From an uncultured Collinsella sp. (GTDB taxonomy: Bacteria > Actinomycetota > Coriobacteriia > Coriobacteriales > Coriobacteriaceae), in contig CAUFRO010000003.1 in the NCBI GenBank assembly GCA_959027945.1, positions 1-64,000 of the forward strand: DNA of 64,000 nt, written 5' to 3'. Position 1 is the first letter of the stretch, and each line of letters starts with the position of its first letter. This document shows, one piece after another, positions 58,623-64,000 of the stretch. The translations under genes were made by a program, and so were the position numbers. A model generated the notes under the pieces. It saw only the letters and a list, made by a program, of their open reading frames with translations. It was not told the origin of the DNA and did no database searches.

Positions 58623-59852
58623 ATGGATCGAAACGAACTCGACCCCAGCGTCCCCAGCGCCACGGAGGTCAAGAAGATCCCCCTCATCATTAAGGTGTAC
58701 GCCGTCCTGTGCATCCTTTCCGGCGTGGGCACGCTCCCGTCGGTCGCTGCCTTTATGTGGCAGGTCATCACGGCACTTGTTAACGGCAACGCCACCGAAA
58801 AGCTCGGCGACAACACGCTCGTCGCAGTCGGCCTTATCGTCGCCGGCATCATGCTCTCTGCGGCAAGTGCCGTCATCCTAATCATCTTTGGCCTGGACCT
58901 TATCAAAAACCAGCGCCGCAACGCCGCCCGCCTGTCCTACATCCTTATTGCATTCACCGTCGTCGAGCTTTTGGTCGACGTGATGCTCCAGGGCATCGGG
59001 CCCTTCCTGCTGCGTCCCGCGATCCAGCTCGGCATCCTCGTTGCACTTTCGGCAACCGTCGACCCCACGCTGCGCCAGGAGCGCGAACTGCAGCGCCGCC
59101 TGCAGGAGATGCTCGACCGCGACGCCGCGGCAGAGGGCATGCTCGGCCGCGATGAAACCGGCGAGGGCTACATCAAGCTCAACTACTTCAACCTGTTCTG
59201 GGTGTTCTTTGTCTGCTGCATACTCGGCCTGATCGCCGAGGACATCTGGCACATGACGGTCGACGACCCGGGCGTCTATCAGAACCGCGCCGGCATGCTG
59301 TTTGGCCCCTTCAGCCCCATCTACGGATTTGGCGCCGTGCTCATGACCATGGTGCTTAACCGCTTCTACAAAAAGAACCCCATCATCATTTTCCTGGTGA
59401 GCGCCCTACTCGGCGCCAGCTTTGAGGTGTTCGTGGGCTGGTTTATGCAGACCGCGTTTGGCGTGGTCTCGTGGAGCTACTCGCACATAACGCTGTTCGG
59501 TTTGCCCGATCCGCTCGTGGTCCTCACGGGCGGACGCACCTGCACGGGCTTCGCCTGCCTGTGGGGCCTGGGCGGCCTCATCTGGATCAAGCTGCTGCTG
59601 CCGAGGCTGCTTAAGCTTATCAACAAGATCCCCTGGAAGAGCCGCTACTCGGCCACCGTCATCTTTACCGTTATCATGCTGGTCGACGGCGTCATGACAC
59701 TGCAGTCGCTCGACTACTGGTACCAGCGCGTTAACGGCACGGAGCCGGACATTCCCGTCGCACAGTTCTACGGAGAGCACTTCGATAACGAATACATGGA
59801 AAACCGCTTCCAGAGCATGACCATGAGCCCCAAGGATGCGACGCGCGTGTAG
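58623..59852 (+). CDS. CmpB-type integral membrane protein (putative ABC transporter type IV)
   Basis: The 409-residue protein has an N-terminal part with four helices (about 20-145), a charged linker (about 150-180) and the ABC_trans_CmpB domain (about 190-375; FGPFSPIYGFGAVL, GASFEVFVGWF, GGRTCTGFACLWGLGG). The family is a predicted membrane transporter component of unknown function. No ATPase gene accompanies it. GAAAGG lies before the ATG; it has its own promoter and terminator. Confidence 0.8.
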   Translation: MDRNELDPSVPSATEVKKIPLIIKVYAVLCILSGVGTLPSVAAFMWQVITALVNGNATEKLGDNTLVAVGLIVAGIMLSAASAVILIIFGLDLIKNQRRNAARLSYILIAFTVVELLVDVMLQGIGPFLLRPAIQLGILVALSATVDPTLRQERELQRRLQEMLDRDAAAEGMLGRDETGEGYIKLNYFNLFWVFFVCCILGLIAEDIWHMTVDDPGVYQNRAGMLFGPFSPIYGFGAVLMTMVLNRFYKKNPIIIFLVSALLGASFEVFVGWFMQTAFGVVSWSYSHITLFGLPDPLVVLTGGRTCTGFACLWGLGGLIWIKLLLPRLLKLINKIPWKSRYSATVIFTVIMLVDGVMTLQSLDYWYQRVNGTEPDIPVAQFYGEHFDNEYMENRFQSMTMSPKDATRV

Positions 59853-59873
59853 CGCTCACCGCGCCCAAAACGC

Positions 59874-59912
59874 AAAATGCCCGCCGGTATCACACGTACC
59901 GGTGGGCATTTT
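59874..59912 (+). terminator. Terminator of the CmpB-type gene
   Basis: The stem AAAATGCCCGCCGGTA/TACCGGTGGGCATTTT has one G:T-type mismatch and a short loop, followed by T. Confidence 0.8.
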
Positions 59913-59942
59913 TATAAACGATCCTTCTATCGACGCAAGCCT

Positions 59943-60362
59943 CTACGCCTCGCGCTCGACCTCACTCACGCATTCGTTCTTGATGGTGCCAACGAGCGCC
60001 TGCAGCGCATCGACCACGTGTGGGCGAATGTCCCCGCCGATAAGCACGAGCATGATGTCGTCACCTACGGCAAGCCCGCCGCTTGCCAGCCACACGCGCA
60101 CATAGCCGATACCCGGCATCGCGCGCGTGGCCTCGATAGCAGACCGTACCTTTTCGGCGTCGTAGTCAAAGACCATGCCGCCCACCCTGTGGCCTGGCGC
60201 CACGCCATCGGTCTCGACTCCGCGCACCTCGGCCTTGGGCGTCGCGCGCACCACACCGTTATGCGTCAGATACATCCCACAGCCTGCCGCCGAAGCATCG
60301 GCCTTGGCCTCGCGCAGCCAAGCATCAATCGAAGGCATCAATTTGCCACTCTCGAGCATCAT
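59943..60362 (-). CDS. MoaE-like protein (molybdopterin synthase large-subunit family)
   Basis: The 139-residue protein resembles MoaE: THNGVVRATPKAEVRG, MVFDYDAEKVRSAIE, and GGLAVGDDIMLVLIGGDIRPHVVDALQALVGTIKNE, which matches GDEIVxVGVxxxHRxxAFEA and the Lys region. MoaE transfers sulfur to precursor Z. The usual His-Arg after the strand is Ile-Arg here, and the catalytic Lys could be K in TIKNE. No other molybdenum cofactor gene is nearby. Family assignment is moderate and activity uncertain. Confidence 0.6.
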   Translation of the reverse strand: MMLESGKLMPSIDAWLREAKADASAAGCGMYLTHNGVVRATPKAEVRGVETDGVAPGHRVGGMVFDYDAEKVRSAIEATRAMPGIGYVRVWLASGGLAVGDDIMLVLIGGDIRPHVVDALQALVGTIKNECVSEVEREA

Positions 60363-60380
60363 TTCTCCCTTACCGTCGTC

Positions 60381-60505
60381 GAGTAGCCAATTTGGGACGG
60401 GCTATTTTAGCTACCCTCATATGGCAGTCGATAATTACCCAACATTAAATAAATCGCCGTCGGTCAAAGGGTAGCTAAAAGAGCCCCGTCCCAAATTAGC
60501 TACTC
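60381..60505. repeat. Long imperfect palindrome between MoaE-like and sortase genes
   Basis: Arms of about 37 bases (60381-60417 and 60468-60505) pair with few mismatches: GAGTAGC(C/T)AATTTGGGACGG and TTTTAGCTACCCT. The loop is AT-rich. GGGACGG again recalls the GGGGAC family. Confidence 0.7.
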
Positions 60506-60514
60506 TCGGGTAAT

Positions 60515-61513
60515 CTACTCCTCGACCGGCGTGAGTACCATGACGGCACGCGTGTTGCTCAGCGAGAGCGAACGGCAGGTCACAAGCGTTACAACCTTAG
60601 TTGCCGAAGCGGCACGATCGGTGGCATCACTCGCCACGGCAGAAGCGCCGTCGAGCATCTCGGACAGGTAGTTCTTGAGTCCGTCGTCGCCCTCAAAGTT
60701 GGGCGTACGCGCCTTGGAGTACGTGTCCTCGACCACCTTGGTCGCCAGCGGACGCAGCTTATACGTCGCATCGCGTGTGATGTAGTACACATATTCAATG
60801 CTATCGAACGTCGCCTGGTCGGTGGTGTCCGAAATCACGTTGAACATCGACCCATCGTTCATATGGTGGCCGTAGATCGTGGTCTGCTGGTCGACCATTC
60901 CCGGCGCGGTGTCATCGCTATCCAGGAAAATGGCACCGGACGCGTTAGCCGTTCCGTCGAACAGCGTATTGAGGTACTTGGAGTTGTTGTTGGTCTGCAC
61001 CACGGGGTAGTTGATATTGGTACCCGGTGCGTAAATCCAGCCCACGACCTCGGGGTTTGTCTGAGCAAGCGCATCAAAGTCGATAATCGGCACGCCACTG
61101 GCGTCCTTATCGCTCACATATTGCTTTTCGATCTTTTGATACGACTCGCTCGCCTGCTTGTAGCCAATCTGCGCGTTGATAAAGATGGCAGCGGCGGCAA
61201 CAATCAGGCCGATGCCAATGATGATGAGCAGGATGGGGATGACGGAGCGGCGCTTCTTGCGCGGCGGCTCGCCGTAATCCGACGGCGCGGCGTGCGACGA
61301 AGACCGGGGCGGCTTCTTAGCCGTGCTGTATGACGAGGGGCGATACGCAGCCGGCGTATCCGGGCGGCGGTGCTTCGCCGGTGTCACAGGGCGCGGTGCA
61401 CGTGGTTGCTGAGGAGAGGATGTCCGGCCCTGCTGCGGCGCATGGGCAGCACCCGGCTTCGACGGATCGGGAATCTGAGAAGCCGAAAAACGTTTTCCCT
61501 GATAGTCGGACAT
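60515..61513 (-). CDS. srtB: Class B sortase with Pro-rich cytoplasmic N-terminus
   Basis: The 332-residue transpeptidase has a cytoplasmic Pro/Ser/Arg-rich segment (1-90), a membrane helix (91-113) and a sortase domain (about 120-330) with catalytic His in IYGHHMNDG, Cys in VTLVTCRS (C313) and Arg in SNTRAVMV (R322). Class B sortases attach surface proteins or pilins to peptidoglycan. A surface protein with an LPxTG-like IPNTG signal is encoded 0.8 kb away, but class B recognition is often specialised. The long N-terminal extension is unusual. Confidence 0.92.
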   Translation of the reverse strand: MSDYQGKRFSASQIPDPSKPGAAHAPQQGRTSSPQQPRAPRPVTPAKHRRPDTPAAYRPSSYSTAKKPPRSSSHAAPSDYGEPPRKKRRSVIPILLIIIGIGLIVAAAAIFINAQIGYKQASESYQKIEKQYVSDKDASGVPIIDFDALAQTNPEVVGWIYAPGTNINYPVVQTNNNSKYLNTLFDGTANASGAIFLDSDDTAPGMVDQQTTIYGHHMNDGSMFNVISDTTDQATFDSIEYVYYITRDATYKLRPLATKVVEDTYSKARTPNFEGDDGLKNYLSEMLDGASAVASDATDRAASATKVVTLVTCRSLSLSNTRAVMVLTPVEE

Positions 61514-61549
61514 GGCTCTCCTTGCAATTACAACGAAATGGCGCAGCGT

Positions 61550-62014
61550 TTAGGCGTCAGCCATCTCCTGCTTCATCTTCTCGATAACCTTGCGATACTC
61601 GGAGTCGCAAGCACCCAGAATCTGCGTGGCGTAGATGGCGGCGTTCTTGGCGCCGTTGATGGCGACGCAGGCAACGGGGACGCCGGAGGGCATCTGCACC
61701 ATCGACAGCAGCGAGTCCATGCCGCCCAGGTCACTCGTCTTCATGGGCACGCCAATAACCGGCAGCGGGGTAAACGCAGCCACGACACCGCCCAGGTGAG
61801 CAGCCTTGCCAGCGGCGGCAATAATCACCTTGATGCCGCGGTCGGCAGCAGTCGAAGCCCACTCGTGGACCTTCGCCGGCGTGCGGTGCGCGCTCGCAAT
61901 GACAAGCTCATAGGGCACACCCAGCGCCTCGAGCTCGGCGGTGCAACCTTCCATAACGCCCAGATCGGACTTGGAGCCCATGATAATCCCGACAACCGGC
62001 TTCTGATCTGCCAT
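61550..62014 (-). CDS. purE: N5-carboxyaminoimidazole ribonucleotide mutase
   Basis: The 154-residue enzyme of purine synthesis has VVGIIMGSKSDL, the PurE Ser-His region ELVIASAHRTP, IAAAGKAAHLGGVVAA and MPSGVPVACVAI. ATG 62014 with AGGAGG upstream is preferred over a TTG at 62020. It is separated from the other pur genes by 3 kb of unrelated genes; purK is not seen. Confidence 0.95.
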   Translation of the reverse strand: MADQKPVVGIIMGSKSDLGVMEGCTAELEALGVPYELVIASAHRTPAKVHEWASTAADRGIKVIIAAAGKAAHLGGVVAAFTPLPVIGVPMKTSDLGGMDSLLSMVQMPSGVPVACVAINGAKNAAIYATQILGACDSEYRKVIEKMKQEMADA

Positions 62015-62109
62015 AAACAAAGACCTCCTGTTGAGAGCGGTGACGCGGCGAATCCGCGACCCTTAACTACTGAGAGTAGTATAGCTGCTCCCGTCCCTGC
62101 GGTCTGCGT

Positions 62110-62197
62110 GGTGCTTTGCGGGCGGGCCAGGCTTTATCTTCACTCCGGTTGCTTTGCAAAGTCGTTCAGATAAAGCCTGTCCCGCCCGCAAAGCACC
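62110..62197. repeat. 30-base-arm palindrome upstream of purE
   Basis: The arms at 62110-62139 and 62168-62197 match except one base (GGTGCTTTGCGGGCGGG, then ACAGGCTTTATCT). The right copy contains GGGACAGG on the minus strand, linking it to the GGGGAC family. Confidence 0.75.
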
Positions 62198-62250
62198 CCT
62201 CGACCTACCGGGGATTGCTATGACGTACGTTGGCTGAAATAATAAAGCAA

Positions 62251-62280
62251 TGCCCGCCGTCCTTGACGGAGCGGCGGGCA
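62251..62280 (-). terminator. Terminator of the surface-protein gene
   Basis: The stem TGCCCGCCG/CGGCGGGCA is followed on the minus strand by TTGCTTTATTATT, 23 bases after the stop. Confidence 0.75.
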
Positions 62281-62303
62281 CGTTTGCTTAGTTGTCGCTG
62301 GGA

Positions 62304-64000
62304 CTACTTAGCCTTGCTGCGACGATGGAAGAAAGCGCCGATCGCGGCGATGATGGCGCCAAGACCACCGACGGCCGCGACGGTCGCCGCCGTCTGGTCG
62401 CCGGTATTGGGGATCGCCGAACCGCTCTTCTTGCTGCCCTGGGCCTTGTCGCCTGCGGGCTTGCCCGCCTGGTTGCCGCCGTTTGAGCCATTGCCGGAAC
62501 CCTGGTTGCCCGAGCCGCCCTGGTTGCCGGAATCGGCATCCTTGAGGCTCTCAATGGCCAGCTTGAGCTGGTCATAGGCCGCCTGGAGCTGGATGTCGGA
62601 AGCATTCTCATCACCCAAGACGTCCTCGGCGTAGGTAATGGCATCCGTCAGGGCCTTGACAGACTCGTCCGTCTTGCCCCTGGTGTCAGTCTCCTTCGCC
62701 TGCTTGACCAAGGCCTTGAGCTGCTTCTTGGTCGGGTTCTCGACCGGGGTCACCGGGGTCTTCTCAAGCGCGTCGCGAGCACTCTCGAGTGCCTTGAGTG
62801 CCTGGTCGACCTCGTCCTGCGTGGCGTTCTCGTCGTTCAGGATGGCGCGGGCGCTCGCCAAGGCGTTCTGGAACGCGGTCCAGGAAGCCTCGGTGTAGTC
62901 GCTGGCCTTAAGGTCGCCGGCTGCAACCTCGGCATCAACCTTTTCAATCGCGGCAGTGAGGTCGTCCTTCGCCACCGGATTGGGAACGGCCGTACCGTAG
63001 AACTTGAGCTCCGCCATGCTGCAGTAGGCGTCAACGCTGCCACCGCCGGCGTGGAGCACCTTGACGGTCACGTAGCGACCGCGCGCGGCACCAAAGCTCA
63101 TCTGCTTCCAGTCGCCACGGTCGGTGAGCACGCGGCCGTCGTTGTCGAAGGTAAACGTACCCATCGACGTGGCGGTGCCCATCTCATAACCGTCGGCGGT
63201 GTCGGAAACCAGCACCTCGGCCTCAAAGATATCGCCGTTCGTGCCGCCGTCCTGGCGCGGCAGGAACGTGACGTCGGTGAGATCGTAGTCGCGGCCCAGG
63301 TCGACGGCCAGGTACTGGGGCATACCGGCCTTATAGGCCCAGTCGCTGTGCCAGAGCGTCTGCTCATCGCCGTCAAGAGCGTTGACGGCGTTGCTGCCCT
63401 CATAGTCGGCCTCGCTCGAGAAGCCGGTCACCTTGACGTTCTCGCGGTTCTCGGGCGTGTTGATGAGGCTCTTCTCATCGACGGGGCGCATCTTGAGGCC
63501 GTCGATTGCCTTCTCGATCTTGGCCGTGGCGTCTGCGACATCCTTCTTGCTATAGCTGCCCTGGCCGCCATCGAGGAGCTTCTGAGCCGCCTCGACCGCA
63601 GCGGTGAGGGCTGCATAGGAATCCTTGGTGTAGACGGACTCGCTGTAGCCCGCGGCCTTGGAAAGCGCTGCCATGAGCGCAGAGGTGTCGACACCAGCCT
63701 TGACCTCGACCTCATAGGATGCGGTCTTGGAGGGATCGAGCACCGACGCCACCGTGATCGTTGCCTTGCCGGCCTTGTTGGCGCGCAGGTAGTAGCTCAC
63801 GCTATCGCCGGCCTGGACAGCGGAGACGCTCACCACAGAAGGATCGGAGCTCTCGACCGTCACATAGGGGTAGCCGGCGCTCTCGGGCGTGGCCTTGGCG
63901 TCGACGAGCGTCACATCGCCCTCGAAGAACTCGGTCTGGTTCTTGCCCAGTTCGACACCCTCGATGGCCTCGACACCCTGTGTGTAGTTGAAGTTGATCT
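62304..64000 (-). CDS. Cell-wall-anchored surface protein with discoidin and FIVAR domains (5' truncated by window)
   Basis: The frame stays open to the window edge, so the N-terminus, including any signal peptide, is missing. The 565 visible residues contain a BIG2-like Ig repeat (SSDPSVVSVSA and KAGKATITVAS), a FIVAR module, an F5/8-type C (discoidin) carbohydrate-binding domain (AVDLGRDYDLTDVTFLPRQ), two further FIVAR modules, a Gly/Asn/Ser-rich spacer and the sorting signal IPNTGD, membrane helix and RRSK tail. It probably binds or degrades host or dietary glycans; any catalytic domain would be upstream. Confidence 0.9.
   Translation of the reverse strand, partial: INFNYTQGVEAIEGVELGKNQTEFFEGDVTLVDAKATPESAGYPYVTVESSDPSVVSVSAVQAGDSVSYYLRANKAGKATITVASVLDPSKTASYEVEVKAGVDTSALMAALSKAAGYSESVYTKDSYAALTAAVEAAQKLLDGGQGSYSKKDVADATAKIEKAIDGLKMRPVDEKSLINTPENRENVKVTGFSSEADYEGSNAVNALDGDEQTLWHSDWAYKAGMPQYLAVDLGRDYDLTDVTFLPRQDGGTNGDIFEAEVLVSDTADGYEMGTATSMGTFTFDNDGRVLTDRGDWKQMSFGAARGRYVTVKVLHAGGGSVDAYCSMAELKFYGTAVPNPVAKDDLTAAIEKVDAEVAAGDLKASDYTEASWTAFQNALASARAILNDENATQDEVDQALKALESARDALEKTPVTPVENPTKKQLKALVKQAKETDTRGKTDESVKALTDAITYAEDVLGDENASDIQLQAAYDQLKLAIESLKDADSGNQGGSGNQGSGNGSNGGNQAGKPAGDKAQGSKKSGSAIPNTGDQTAATVAAVGGLGAIIAAIGAFFHRRSKAK

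Overview
This 64 kb window comes from a high-GC Gram-positive anaerobe. The best guess is Collinsella or another member of the Coriobacteriia. The grounds are GC-rich codon use with many GTG/TTG starts, twin-arginine and LPxTG-type surface proteins, an Ech-type energy-converting hydrogenase, an NfnAB-like bifurcating transhydrogenase, and an NRAMP-related magnesium transporter of the kind described from Eggerthella lenta. This is inferred from protein character; no database search was possible.

Layout. 0.3-9.6 kb (minus strand): an NRAMP-related Mg transporter with an MgtE-N/CBS partner, a degenerate polysaccharide deacetylase, PRC-barrel and YtxH envelope proteins, an HxxEH-domain protein, a CorC/CNNM protein and a hemolysin III protein. 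9.8-12.2 kb: a membrane-anchored alpha/beta hydrolase and a DUF362 ferredoxin-like protein. 12.5-21.6 kb: two ABC exporters (FtsX type and ABC-2 type) and a divergent NarL-type two-component system. 22.3-28 kb: a five-gene echABCDEF-like hydrogenase operon in which EchA and EchB are fused. 28-38.4 kb: an orphan HTH protein, an OYE-type flavoenzyme, initiator tRNA-Met, coaX, a DUF4143 ATPase, a BirA-like protein, folP-folK, a sirtuin and exoA. 38.5-41.8 kb: a complete ECF vitamin transporter. 42-48 kb (plus strand): glmU, prs, pth and nfnAB. 48-52 kb: a cytidylate-kinase-like protein and a polar amino-acid ABC transporter. 52-58.3 kb: YqeY, a PrsA-like foldase, a PTS IIA protein and purN-purM-purF. 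58.6-64 kb: a CmpB-type membrane protein, a MoaE-like protein, class B sortase, purE and the 3' part of an LPxTG-type surface protein that runs off the window.

How genes work together. Ech (ferredoxin to H2 with ion pumping) and NfnAB (ferredoxin/NADH to NADPH) both connect to the reduced-ferredoxin pool, as expected for a fermenting anaerobe. purF, purM, purN and purE cover four steps of purine synthesis, and prs makes their PRPP substrate. glmU and the sortase/surface protein serve the envelope. NRMT, the MgtE-N protein and CorC form a loose divalent-cation cluster.

The most unusual layer is non-coding. Gaps are filled with long palindromic elements whose arms differ from locus to locus while size and architecture recur. 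Three such elements sit in tandem at 21.58-22.23 kb, and two of them show compensatory changes in both arms. A second family built on a GGGGAC core brackets or abuts several genes and supplies the last codon and stop of two unrelated proteins. One palindromic segment lies inside a coding sequence, as the linker of a fused ECF ATPase. No CRISPR array, complete IS element, prophage or rRNA is visible.
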